DNA of 64,000 nucleotides from Moringa oleifera (Eukaryota; Streptophyta; Magnoliopsida; Brassicales; Moringaceae), in assembly GCA_021397835.1 (NCBI GenBank), contig JAJFZO010000579.1, positions 2,371,001-2,435,000 on the forward strand, in the 5' to 3' direction. Positions 47,986 to 59,209 of this stretch are shown in pieces (positions within the stretch are counted from its first letter, which is position 1; every line of letters starts with the position of its first letter). The notes under the pieces were generated by a model. It was not told the DNA's origin, made no database searches, and saw only the letters and a program-made list of their open reading frames with translations. Made by a program: the position numbers and the translations under genes.

Positions 47986-49188
47986 TTATCTAAGAACACA
48001 GTGAAGTGAACACTGAATAGGAAAAAAATTGGACACTTCCCGGGCCACGGCATAATCTAATAGAATCATGAACAACAGGCTATTGTCATGATTCAGATTC
48101 AGATTCTTCATCAATTCCATGGAAGAATGGATCTTTAAGGAGTTCAGCCGCGCGGAGGGTCTTGCGCGAGGCTGACCAAGGCACTTCTCGATGAATGCTT
48201 TCACTTCTGGATCCTTAATCTTGCTCAATGACTTTGGCCTCACCCCAGATGACACTCTCTTATATATCTTAGCGATGCTATCACACTCCATATAGGGAAT
48301 TTCCACTGTCGCCATCTCTAGCACACACATCCCAAATGAGTATATGTCCACTTGTTCTGTGTAATCCTCTTCGTATAGCTCTGGGGCCATGAATTCTGGT
48401 GTCCCAAGAACTGAATGTGCTGAATGACTCTTCCCGACTATGGTAGCCAAACCAAGATCACCAATCTTCACATATTGAAAATTAAATTGGTAAGGGAAGC
48501 ACAGACGTCAATATCAGATCATGCCATTTCGGGGCATAAGTGATGTAAGTTTTATTCCAGCTTAAGTAACATACGAGTCATATGGGCTATTGTTTTCCTT
48601 TTCAATGCTTTTTTCATGTCTGCCTACTATTTCTAGGCAACCAAACATGCAAGGAATGGGAAAATAAAGCAAATATGATTACCTGACCGGTGTTGCCATT
48701 AACAAAAACATTGCTGCAGTTCAGGTCCCTGTGAATGACACAGGGCTGATGCCCGTGCAAATAATTCAAACCCTTTAAAATCTGCTTGGACCATTTCTTC
48801 AGTGTCTTCAATGACACATATCTGTGCTTCTTCCGGTATTCCCTCGTATTCCCGGAAGTACAGACCTCGGTTATGAAATTTAAGATGTTGTGTTCAGTGT
48901 CACGCCTAGCGCTGTAGAGGGAAATGATGTTCTTGTTGGTCAACCTTCTTAGCAACTGAACCTCCAACAAAAGGTTTTTGATCATGGCTGGATTGTTGCA
49001 GAAGTTTCTGAGCTTTACTTGGTTCCATGCAACTTCTATGCCTTCTTTTTTGTCGAAGGCTCGGTAGACCACCTTCACCGCACCAGAGCCAAGCAATTCA
49101 CCGTACCGATCATATCGACAGGTGGGATCCATCTCAACAAATGGCTCCGAATCCTTAGTGGACGATGGGCAAGGTTTAACCTAGGCAT
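47986..49188 (-). pseudogene. WNK11-type protein kinase, probable pseudogene
   Basis: The kinase domain is largely present. Exon 1 (49132-48683) reads [32 protein letters not shown] and [19 protein letters not shown]. Exon 2 (48471-47986) reads [33 protein letters not shown] and [13 protein letters not shown]. WNKs are serine/threonine kinases whose catalytic Lys sits in strand 2 (the GAVK lysine, kept here). Three lesions are seen. A one-base loss near 49181 separates the expected ATG (49188) from [12 protein letters not shown]. The expected acceptor reads AT instead of AG before GTGAAG (48473-48472), although an in-frame AG six bases on could substitute. A two-base CG gain near 48150 shifts the end, hiding AELLKDPFF in another frame. 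A frame from 49132 could still yield a 309-aa altered product, and assembly error is possible. Confidence 0.7.
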
Positions 49189-50984
49189 CTGTACGGTGAA
49201 TGAAAGCCATGCATTAAAAAATAGGATCGTTTTGCTGAGAAAATTAAATTATATAACTTTAAAAAAAACTAATAAAAATAATAAATACTAATTCATACAA
49301 AGACAATAAAAAGAAAAATAACAACAGGAAAAAGAACACCAAAAATAAGATATTTACATGGTTTCACAATATACCAACATTCATTGAAAAAAAATTAAAA
49401 AAATCTACGGTATATATTAAAAAAAATCTTACTATTTGAAAAACTTCCTAAGACTTGAGATCTTTATTACTCCTATGATGCGCACTCTTTTTTCTTATAA
49501 AGAAAAAAACTTATTAACCTTAGAAAACTCCTTAAGACTAATTTTTGAGGCCTCAAACTTATGGCACTTGCCACTTATTTATAATACTAAGTGTTAAAAA
49601 CTATAACTATTATGTCTAACAAATAAGAATAAATCACAAGATAAACACAACTCTCTATCTTTTAATTTTTCAAATGAGATCAACTTTTCAGACTTTTCAA
49701 TTTAAAATTTGCTTAAAGTTTAGTTCATCTCTCTTAAGTTAATCCGGCCAGATAGATTTTAGAATACATGCATTTCAAAAATGTTTGTTGATAAATCTAT
49801 AAATAAATAAATACTTTTATAAAATTTAATTTTTTATTTATAATTTTAAATAAATAAAAAATATATATTTTATAAATTAAAAACTTATCTTTTTATTACA
49901 TGCAAAAACTTATTCAAATGAGATCGATTTTTCAACCTTTTTAATTTAAAAACTTGCTTAAAATTTGGTTCATCCTCTTTTAAATTAATCTACGTAAATT
50001 GTATAAAGCATCTATTTAAAAACTATTTTTTAATAGTTTCGAAATAGAAAAATATTTTTATATCATTCATTTTTTATTTATAATTTAAAATAAATAAAAA
50101 ATATCTTTCATAAATTAAAATATTATTTTTTATTACATGAAATGTCTTATTCAATTGGGAATAATTTTTTTTAAATATCTCAATTTAAAAATTTGTTTAT
50201 AATGTACTTAATCCTCTCTCAATTCAAACTATGTCTACATTGTATTCGTTCTAGTATATATGCATTTTCTGTGACATGAAAACACAGCTTTATTGCTTCA
50301 AATTGTTTACTTGCATGTTTTTATTACCAAAAGACATGTTAGGATCCTTAATTTTGTTAGATGATGATTTCGACAAGTTATTATGGTTTTAAAGCATATA
50401 TAGATTAAAAATTAGTAACTTTTACAATCTAGTATAATTCATGGCACAATTGTTAGATAGATTTATGAAAGCTATCTCAAATGCAAAAAGTTTTATTGTT
50501 AGAATTAGCAATGGAAATCTTTAAAAATGATCAAGAATTTTCTTAATCCTGTTAACTACAAGGGAATCACATGCGATATTCAGTTGAAAATTTCAGTTAC
50601 AAACAAAGTATCCCATTTGATCTTCACTCAGATGATGACAAGAATGTTGACATTTAAAAATTACATGATTAAACAAAACATTCTAGAGAGATCACATTCA
50701 AATTTGGTTGCTTGCTACAAGCTAACCACTAAGATACATACGCATGAACATGCTTAATAAGATTATGGGTTGATGTCCATAATTAGTAATATTCTAATGC
50801 AATGTTGTTAGTTTGTATCTTGACTTTTGATAATTGTTGCTATAGATTATAACCTCAAAGTACTACTCATCTAAGCCAAGAAAGACTTTTCTTTCATACT
50901 TTGGCAAAAAAGAAGATGACAAAGTATCAAATGCTTTGAGTTATCCTTATCTATAACATGTTAATATCTTAAATTCACCATGTT
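49189..50984. other. AT-rich spacer, no gene seen
   Basis: Low-complexity sequence with two related blocks (about 49680-49930 and 49915-50110). Both contain AGATCGA/AGATCAA, CTTTTCA, ATTTAAAA.TTTGCTTA and TAAATAAAAAATAT words in the same order, suggesting an old, diverged local duplication. The plus frame at 50527-50757 matches nothing I know. Confidence 0.35.
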
Positions 50985-52120
50985 TTGACGAAAAAGGTTA
51001 TTATGAGAATATTGATGCTCCATCAAATATTAACACTCAATATTATGAGTGTGATCCTAGATTACGGTTTTCAATTGGGATGCATTCCATGGACAAACGT
51101 GATGATATTTAGAAGCTATATGTTCAGATGGGATCATATTAGCCTATCTTTGCCAAACACACTCAAACTCAAGATGAAAAATAAATTCTTGGATTTCAAG
51201 CTTCTTGATTTGATAAATTTATGTAGCTTGAACATTTAGTAGGAAAAGACAAAGCATTTTGTTTTCCATGTTATCTCTTTGAGAATCATTCATCGAAGTA
51301 TCATTTTTTTAGAAGCGAAGGTTTTAAATTGGAAAAGGGTGGGAGGTCAAAAACGTTAATGCAACATGAAGGAGATATTGACTCACATCATAGATTTGCC
51401 ATAAAGAGTTACATGAACTTGAAAAATTCATCTAAACACATCAACACAACTATAAGTACATTTTCTTTAGAAAAACATTTGTGAAATAGATTACGGCTCA
51501 AGGCTTCATTAAAGGCTGTGAAATGGTTGGTATTGTAAGTATATGCTTTTAGGGTTCATCATGAGTCAATCAATTCTACCAATTGTAGAGATTTTCTTGA
51601 ATTGGCAAAGTTGCAAGCGTAACAAAACATTTTTTTTGGTGGTTGTACTAGAAAATTCTTCAACAAATGCCAAGCACACATTATTTAATATTTTGGTTAC
51701 TAAATTTTTTTGCTAATGGTGTACAATCAAAGATCAATGATGACATTGGTGATGTCAAATTTTGTATTCTTATTGATGAACTTGTTGATGAGTTTAATAA
51801 AAAGTAGACAGTGGCCATATTTTTGTATGTTGATTTTAACGGATTAGTATTTAAACTTTTTTTTAAAAGTTGCAAGTGTTGAGGGCACAAGAGCTAAAAG
51901 TTTTAAGAATCAAATATGTAATATCCTTAATAGGTATGATGTATCAACTGAAGATTTACAAGGTCAAAGATATGTTGGTGTTAGTGACATGCAGGATGAA
52001 TGGGATTGTTTATATGCTTTGTTCATTGAAGATTATCGATATGCTTATTATGTACATTGTTTTGTGCATGAACTTTATCTTGATTTAGTTGTTGAGTGGT
52101 AAAAAAAGTGCATGTTGTGT
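50985..52120 (+). mobile_element. Decayed hAT transposase with TTF/MYM-type N-terminus, copy 1
   Basis: Degenerate plus-strand frames match the TTF-hAT (zinc finger MYM-type 1-like) transposase in order. DPRLRFSIGMHSMDKRDDI lies at about 51054-51110. KDKAFCFPCYLFENHSSKYH then FRSEGFKLEKGW is at about 51250-51340. FRGHDESINSTNCRDFLELA is at about 51550-51610. INDDIGDVKFCILIDELVDE is near 51735-51795. GQRYVGVSDMQDEWDCLYAL then YYVHCFVHELYLDLV is at about 51962-52090. Several stops and frameshifts are present and the catalytic C-terminal half with the dimerisation domain is missing, so it cannot move. Confidence 0.7.
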
Positions 52121-52779
52121 AGTTATTTCTCTTAAAATTGAATTATATTTTGAACTTTGTGATTACTATTTTTAAAAGATGTTTAAATTTAAAATCTATT
52201 CAATAAAATAAAAACATAGATTTGATTACTTCAAGAGAGCTTGAAACTGGTATAAAGGTTAATTAAGTTTGCATTTTTTGTAATGATTTGCAGCTACTCG
52301 ATAGAGCTCTCATTTTAGTTCTATCAAAAGGTTAATTGATTTGTTTTATTCTAACATTTAAAGTTTACTATTCTTCAAAATCAACACTACATTTTAAATT
52401 TTTATATTAACATTTTGTTCTTCGCTTTTGAATTGAAATTTAATCATTTCATGTGTCTACATAACATCTCAATTTTATTTATACATTAATTTTTTAATGA
52501 TATTTTTGAATGATAATGTTGGTGTTTTGATTCAATCAAGAACAATTCAACCATTATAAACCAAGTGTTACCATTTTGTAAATTTTATTTTATTTTGTTA
52601 TTCTTTTAATAGATTATTTTATATATTTGTTTTAATTATTTGATTGTTGTAAATATTATCTACTAAAAAATATGAATCTGAATATGAACAAAAAAAAATC
52701 CGAAACACTTTATTCAATTATAAAAATATATATACTAAATAAAATTATTATTTTAATAAACAACATACAATAAAGAATT

Positions 52780-53990
52780 TAATTGAAGAAGAATCAACTC
52801 AATTAATAGATACTAGTAATTAAAATATGACTAGTAGTAAACTATATAACTCTACACAAGATTTTAATGAAGAACTGACAATAACTTAGAAGGAAACGAA
52901 AACAATGAAGAAAATAAAAATCCTAAGCTTATTTCAACTAATATTTATGATCCAGAATAATGAAATAATATATCAATAAATTTAAGTGATTTGATAGCAG
53001 AAACAGATCACATTAGAGAAATTAATTAAGATTTTTTAAAAGATAAAAACTCTAAACATTTCTCCACAATTCATTATATTAGAAAATTATCAATGGAGAA
53101 AAAAATGATGAAAAATGACTAGTATATTCAAAAGATTTAGAGAGTATTTTGCTTTTATCGCAAATTATTTAGCTTAAAATACCATGTTAGTCAATTAACA
53201 AATAAAAGTTATAGAGATTGAAAAAGTGTTGATTGTTACACTTAAAAGTCAAGTAATGCACATATTACTAATTTGAATAATTGGGTTGATTTAAAAATAA
53301 TATTGAAAAAAATAATAACAATTGATAAACACGTGCAAGAACTAATTAAAAAACAGAAAGAACATTGAAGATATGTCCTATTGAGAATTATTGATATTGT
53401 AAAATTTTTTGTAAAAACAACTTGGAATTTTGTGAAAAAAATAAAAAGGTGTGTTAAAATAATAATAAAAATTTTTTAGGTCCAATTGAAATGATTATTA
53501 AGTTTGATCTAATTATTCAAAAACTGTTAAACATATTAAAATTGATAATATTTATAATCGTTATCTTGGTCATAATAGATTTTTTTTTTTTACAGTAGAA
53601 TCATGATCATAATACATAAAATGATTTGATAAACATATTAGCATCTTAAATGAAAAATACAATTATAAAAAAAGTCAAAAAAGAGAAATATTTTTTTGAT
53701 TATAATTTAAATGTTATTCATTAAAGACAGATGTCTCTCATACTAGCACATGTAGATATTTCAAAAAATTCAATAACAAAAAAAATATATATATTTTATA
53801 AAATTTTTAAAGTTGAATGACATTTGGGATCGAGAGCTTTTAAGTGAATTTATAAATGTGATAAAAAATCTTATCCTTAATACTAATGATATAAGAGGTC
53901 AAAGATATATATGATAATGTATCTAATATGAAACAAAACAACAGGGTGTACAAAAAAGTTATTAGATATAAATTCTAGAGCATTTTGAGA
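52780..53990 (+). mobile_element. Decayed hAT transposase with TTF-type N-terminus, copy 2 (different family)
   Basis: A second TTF-hAT remnant starts afresh from its N-terminus. NIYDPE..NNISINLSDLIA lies at about 52943-53005. Then come KHFSTIHYIRKLS near 53060-53095, WVDLKIILKKIITIDKHVQE and LIKKQKEH at about 53284-53370, and IIDIVKFF at about 53388-53410. The end is a broken NDIRGQRY...NMKQNNRVYKKVI stretch at about 53886-53965, matching the NDIRGQGYDNG...GVQKRLL block of these proteins. It differs clearly from copy 1, so it is a separate insertion. Its 3' edge lies within about 80 bases of the MIR164 TATA box. Many stops; inactive. Confidence 0.65.
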
Positions 53991-54068
53991 TTGCTTAGGA
54001 TCCCGCACCCAACTAAGCTTCTTGTGGCTTTGCCTCTCGTACACACCCGCTATATTTCTTTCTTTTGT

Positions 54069-54075
54069 TATAAAT
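54069..54075 (+). promoter_or_regulatory. Likely TATA box of the MIR164 primary transcript
   Basis: TATAAAT, about 148 bases upstream of the mature miR164 sequence, at the point where composition changes from AT-rich transposon debris to balanced sequence. Predicted transcription start is near 54100. Confidence 0.5.
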
Positions 54076-54199
54076 GAGTGAGCCTCGACTCCAGATATTT
54101 CCCAGTAAGTGCCCTAACCTCACTGCTTTAAGACCTCTCTCTATTTCTGTGTGGATTTCTAGGTGTACTGTGGGGTTGTGTGCGTGGGGGAAGAGAAAG

Positions 54200-54390
54200 T
54201 TGTGTGTCGAGCAAGATGGAGAAGCAGGGCACGTGCATTACTAACTCATACAAGCACACTCGCATTTCTTGCTTGCTGGAGTTATGAATCTTGATCAGAT
54301 CACCTCCTTCAGAAAAGGGTATTGTCTGATTCTCTCCGGCGAGTTAGTTCTTCATGTGCCCATCTTCCCCATCATGACCAGTACTGCACC
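54200..54390 (+). ncRNA. MIR164: MIR164 precursor hairpin
   Basis: The 21 bases at 54217-54237 (beginning TGGAGAAGCAGG and ending CACGTGCA) are identical to the canonical miR164 of flowering plants. The opposite arm at 54353-54373 (CATGTGCCCATC through CCCCATC) pairs with it, with few mismatches, one G:U pair and a 2-base 3' overhang, and matches the usual star strand. Inside the stem ACTAACTC (54240) pairs perfectly with GAGTTAGT (54341), extending the helix into a loop of about 90 bases. The miRNA is on the 5' arm, as in all MIR164 genes. miR164 guides cleavage of NAC mRNAs (CUC1/CUC2, NAC1, ORE1 class), controlling organ boundaries, lateral roots and senescence. The short reading frame at 54269-54526 is a by-product of the hairpin. 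The neighbour is a LOR gene, as for MIR164B. Confidence 0.95.
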
Positions 54391-54526
54391 TTGTTATCTG
54401 TCATCTAGTTGCAGTTTCATCGTCCTGGATCGATCTCATCAAACACGGAGACAGACCTGTCTTTTCCTTCTTCTTCATCGATCACCCACAAAAGGATCCC
54501 CAAGAAGAAGAATTCATCGGACTTAG

Positions 54527-54532
54527 GTGAGT
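54527..54532 (+). other. Possible splice donor in the pri-miR164 transcript
   Basis: ACTTAG followed by GTGAGT at the end of the balanced-composition stretch that starts at 54000. The primary transcript may be spliced downstream of the hairpin, as some pri-miRNAs are. No acceptor was chosen. Confidence 0.25.
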
Positions 54533-54539
54533 TGGAATA

Positions 54540-55669
54540 ATTTATATTTGTGGTAGTTGATGTTATGAGTCATTACAGTTCAAAGTTTTTTGGGTATATT
54601 ATAAGAAAATGAATAGTTTTTTAGAGATAAAGATCAAGAAAATCTGTGCATGCATCAGTGGCGCCTTGATGAAGAATTTCCAACAATGTGACTGTGGATA
54701 AACATTGACTAAATTTCTGGATCAGCTACAGAACTTCAGGAAGTTGTCGTCATCCTCCAGCCGTGAACTTTGATTTTCCACTAAATTAATCCAATCTTTT
54801 TTGTTTTTCATGTTTCCTTTTTCATTTGCACTCCTTGGACACAAACACACACAGACAGCACACAGAAACCACAAATTATTTTAGAGTAGAATTCTGATCG
54901 GATAGATGCATCCAAGGCAACATAATGCTGTTTGGTGGAGATTAATGAATGTTTTACAATGTTAATCTACTAAAGTTGTATCGGAAGGGGCTATTTTATG
55001 TGTTATCTCTAAGAAACTGAACATAAAATATCGTCTTTTTGAGTCTCTTGTCTAATTGGGAAAAAGAGAAGCAGCCCTAACATATTACTGCTATACTGTA
55101 GATTCTCCTTAAGCAAGAGCGATGCCTCTTTATATTCTCTCATTCTCTTACTTCTTTCATGTTCTTCTTCTTTCTGTATGAGAAATACTTTGTTCCGGAG
55201 CTGCAGAAGTGGACAAAAGTCGGGAACAGCTTGTAAGATAAACACATTTCTTACCAACAACCATGCACCTGGAGCTTGCAAATTGAACTGTATATGTCTT
55301 GAAATCATTAAGATCTTGTATGGCATTCTCTTCTTCATCTAATCCTTAACATCAAGTCATGGAATCTCGGTCTTATTCTGTAGGAATAAGGAGAAGCTGG
55401 GAAACTGCAAATTGGGTATAGTACAGACTTGCCAGTCTGCCGACAGGTACACCTGAGGGCAAAAAGGCTTGAGAAAGGAACTTGATATGCATGGTTCAAT
55501 GAAAGCGTGTTCAGAAGAAATTTCCATGTAGCTGATCTTACCCGTCAGCAACTTGCTGATCATGACAGTAGGAACCTTATCTTCTTCATAAAAGGAGCCT
55601 TAAATGACGATTCTCATCAAATACCAGAACAAAGTTACTGCATCGCTTCTTCAATTCTGTCCCTCATCA
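54540..55669. other. Spacer between MIR164 and the LOR gene
   Basis: Contains the 3' part of the pri-miRNA region and the LOR promoter. The segment at about 55399-55465 recurs, diverged, at about 57000-57067 on the far side of the LOR gene. No other gene is supported, and the minus-strand frames at 55009-55563 match nothing I know. Confidence 0.4.
55399..55465 (+). repeat. Upstream copy of a diverged direct repeat flanking the LOR gene
   Basis: Core AAACTGCAAATTGG, TAGTACAGA and GCCA.TCT.CC.ACAG matches 57000-57067 in the same order and orientation, with about one mismatch in five. Confidence 0.6.
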
Positions 55670-56547
55670 ATGGCTCAACCAAGCAGTTACCCTGACCCGC
55701 CAGTAGCTAACCCTGTGCAGATCATCCGCCCTCAGTTCTGCTGCCCTGATACCGTCGTTCTCGCAATTGTTAGAAAGGTGTTGACCATGACTGGGGGCAA
55801 ATTCGTCGTCAACGACGTCAACGGCAACGTGAGGTTCAAAGTTAAAAGACCCTTCCTCATCCTTCGTGATCGCAGAGCCTTACTTGATGCTGCAGGAAAT
55901 CCCATCGTTACTTTACGAAGGAAGGTTTTTCGTCGTCCATAACATCTTGATCATTCCATTAGATTTCTTGCATAGATGTTCAGATGGTGTATTGGTATAG
56001 GTAGAGAGTAGCTGAGGTGTTCAGACAAGTTTTATTTTTGGGTTTTGTTTACGCAGATGATGAGCGTGCATAGTAGATGGCAAGTGTTCAGGGGAGACAG
56101 CACAGAGGCCAGCGATCTCCTGTTTACTGCTAAGAGATCTTCGATTTTCCAGCTAAAGACCAAATTAGATGTTTTTCTGGCAAACAACACAGAAGAGGAT
56201 GTTTGTGATTTCAAGGTCAAAGGAAGTCGGTCTCAAAGATCCTGTGTTATTTATGCTGGAGAGTCTTCCACCATCGTTGCTGAAGTACGTTTCTTAATCG
56301 CCTCCATGACAATATCAGTCATAGTTTAAAACATTGTAAGATGGGTTTTATGGAAGAGATCGAATTCTCATGAATTAATTGAATTGATAATCGTTGGATA
56401 TAAATGCAGATGCACAGGAAGCGCTCAGTTCTCCCGCTGGGAAAGGACCAGTTCATTGTGACGGTGTATCCCAACGTTGACTATGCCTTCATCGTTGCCC
56501 TTATAATTATCCTTGATGCAATTAACATGGAGGGTAGTGAGGGCTAG
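55670..56547 (+). CDS. LURP-one-related (LOR15-type) protein (206 aa, three exons)
   Basis: Exons are 55670-55924, 56057-56284 and 56410-56547, with GT-AG joins in frame, giving 206 aa. After a Pro-rich start (MAQPSSYPDPPVANPVQ) comes the LOR domain, a tubby-like beta-barrel around a central hydrophobic helix. It contains GGKFVVNDVNGNVRFKVK, LRDRRALLDAAGNPIVTLRR, RWQVFRGDST, LLFTAKRSSIFQLKTKLDVF, DFKVKGSRSQRSCVIYAGES and finally FIVTVYPNVDYAFIVALIII, the buried helix. LOR proteins are named for LURP1, needed for basal defence against oomycetes. Their biochemical role is not settled, and membrane or phosphoinositide tethering is inferred from tubby. The exon pattern is typical. It is closest by eye to At5g01750 (LOR15). 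It lies about 1.3 kb downstream of the MIR164 hairpin. Confidence 0.92.
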
Positions 56548-58200
56548 CTCTAGCATTTCATTTGATGTTTCAAGTTGAATTTATTGTCTTTTTTTATGTA
56601 ATAATACTTCTCATGCTTCTTTTCAGTATTATTATTGCTGGTATATAGCTTGTTTGATTAATGAAAGTGCCCTTTGCTTTTCTTGGTATAACAGTTATGT
56701 GTAAGCATAAAGAATGGTTTTGTTAGGAAAGGAAATGAGTCTCCTGGTCTATTAGTTGAAGTGAAGTAAATGGGAGAAATTAAAATAGAGAGACTTATTA
56801 GTTTTACAGAATGAATCAGTTTTTCATGGGGTCTCTTGGGCTTTCCTACAGGCTAATTGTATAATTTTATTTGTCAAATATATTTTTGTAATTGTCTCAT
56901 TTGGTAAAGTACTTGGCATAATGGAAGAGAATGAACTTCACGTGCTCATTTTTTGTCCTTTAACTTAAGTTTTAGTAGTTTTAAATAGCTTCCAAACTTT
57001 GAAAACTGCAAATTGGACGTAGTACAGATTCGCCAATCTACCTACAGATAGTAGAGCTCAAAGGATGAAAAGAAGATATGATTTTTCCTGGAAAAGTGAG
57101 AGCTTTTCATGAGGAGGTAGCATGGCACCACCATGAAGAAGACAGTACAGGATAACCATGCGTTGTGAAGTCTACTCCCATCCTTCCGGCGACCAATGAA
57201 AAGATGTGGACAAAAAACAGTTGTTCAAAGCTCGCTATGATTTCTTAGCGCTCTGTCCACTGGAAATGAATGGCCGGCCATTTATACACGACATTTCTCT
57301 GCTCTACTCGTTCAATATCCGTTCCTGACGTTTCATTTTTATTTATTTATAGTACTTCGTGGTGGTACTTTTTCGTTGGCAGAAATAAGAAGGGTACCCT
57401 TGCCCTTGTGAAATAGGGAGTTGTCTTATCTGCGTCTATTTTATCCTTCAACTTCCATTTTCTCAGCTGTAATTGTTATCATTTTTTAAAATTTGAATTT
57501 TAATGTTATATTCATGACGTATCACTTTGACAATAAATGTTAAATTTAATAATATATTTTAATAATAAATTATAAAAATATTAATATGTAAGTGATATGA
57601 ATTAAATTAATTACTCATTTATGATGGACTGAAAACATAATTGACTATATGCAGAAGTAATAGGGTTATGATCCCCAGAGAACAATTGGAAGGAGTTAAT
57701 TGCAATTAGAAAAGTTAAACAATTACTCGGGAGTGGCTATACAATTGATAATTTGACTTTTTTGTTATTTGACCCTATAAAAAAAGGAATATAGTGGGAA
57801 GCCTTCGTAGAATCTTTGGTCAACCATATTGATAATGACTATCACCATAGATTCAAATAAATTTGTTGATCTTAAGTTGTTTCCTTCATGATTTGTATGA
57901 TCTTATTAAGTATATGAACATGTTATTTTGACATCTATCTCTAGTATTTTAGTATATATCAAACATGTTCATATTCATTAGAACTCTAAAATCTCTAAAA
58001 AATGGTATAAAAGCAAAATATATGAATTATGATGGATAAAATTAATTATTGTGGTGAGATTAAAAACATCAAATTTTTGTGTTTCACATTTATATTCTGT
58101 GATTTCAATTTTACATTTTATTTTGGATGAAAAACCATCGTATTGGAGTTCGTACATCATTAAAGAGGAAGCCAAAAAACTTAGATTACGATGTGCAACT
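56548..58200. other. Spacer downstream of the LOR gene
   Basis: Starts with the LOR 3' UTR. The direct-repeat partner lies at about 57000-57067 and is followed by gene-like, GC-richer sequence to about 57430. That stretch includes a TTTATACA word at 57270 and a GGCCGGCC palindrome near 57261, and could be the promoter of a lost second LOR copy. 57470-58200 is AT-rich, without a supported gene. Confidence 0.35.
57000..57067 (+). repeat. Downstream copy of the diverged direct repeat flanking the LOR gene
   Basis: Partner of 55399-55465 (AAACTGCAAATTGG, then TAGTACAGA, then GCCAATCTACC). No LOR coding sequence follows it. Confidence 0.6.
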
Positions 58201-58204
58201 CAAT

Positions 58205-58620
58205 GGGTATCAGCATTTGGGAGTGCGCTAGTAACTGCGTGACTTGTGCTGGGCATGCTGCCTAGTAGCGTTCTAATAAGCGTTGTTGGGCGCTGTGGTA
58301 CAGTGTTGGGCACACTTCCAACCCTAGTGCGAGGGATGCCCAGCACTGCTACGAGTCCCCCGCAATTGGTAAGTGTTGGGGTTGCCTACTGCATATTGGA
58401 CATGAAATAAATTAAAAAAAATATTATATGAAGTACTGATGGTGTTCCAGATGCTCTTGTAACGTAATAAGGTGACAATTGATGTCGTTCATGGAGATTG
58501 TAATAATGAGAGGAATACACGTGAGGTAGTGCAACCCACCTACATCACTGCAGCCATTAGGGGCATGGGCTTGCATAATGCAGTGTTGGGCTCATCTTGG
58601 TACCCCATTACTATATTTAT
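58205..58620. repeat. GC-rich patch with repeated TGTTGGGC words
   Basis: Stands out from AT-rich surroundings. CAGTGTTGGGC occurs at 58301-58311 and 58581-58591, with variants near 58284 and 58372. GTGCTGGGCAT (58246-58256) and ATGCCCAGCAC (58336-58346) form a perfect 11-base inverted repeat around a 79-base loop. No coding potential is seen on either strand. It may be part of an unrecognised transposon. Confidence 0.6.
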
Positions 58621-59209
58621 TTTTACTTAATTAAAAAATAAATTAATAAATAAAGGCGTTAAGATTTTCAGTTGATCTTTTTGAGTTTTTATAATGTAAT
58701 TATTTACGCACATTACACTATAATGATTTAATATAATTACCAAAGTGATAATTACTAGGTAAAATTTAGTGCATTTTATATAAATAAAGTTATATGTTTA
58801 CGCTAAAAATAATCGACCTATGGGAAGATTACTTTTAAGGTAGATTTATATTATGGCTTATTTAAGGTAAAATTTTATGTATCATGCACGTAATATGTCG
58901 ATTCAAAAAAAGGCATATTATGTGTTCGACTAAATGATTTGGAGCTATGTTTCACTAGTATCATTGACAAGTTGTAATTTAATGTAAAGATTAAATGCAA
59001 TGTTGTATTTTGTATCTCATTATAAGCCCATATATGTATGTATATTTGCACCTATTTGAAATTAATTGCTTAAATATATATATGTTTTATTCATAAAATG
59101 AGTTTTATTCTTTATGTTGTATAGTAGACTGTATATCTGTCAACATCAACAGTACTCAAGCATTTAATGACATTAATTTCAAAAAATAAAAGAAATATGT
59201 AATGATTTT

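Noticed and set aside
54269..54526. 85-codon plus-strand frame
   Set aside because: It covers the loop and star arm of the MIR164 hairpin and shows no family similarity.
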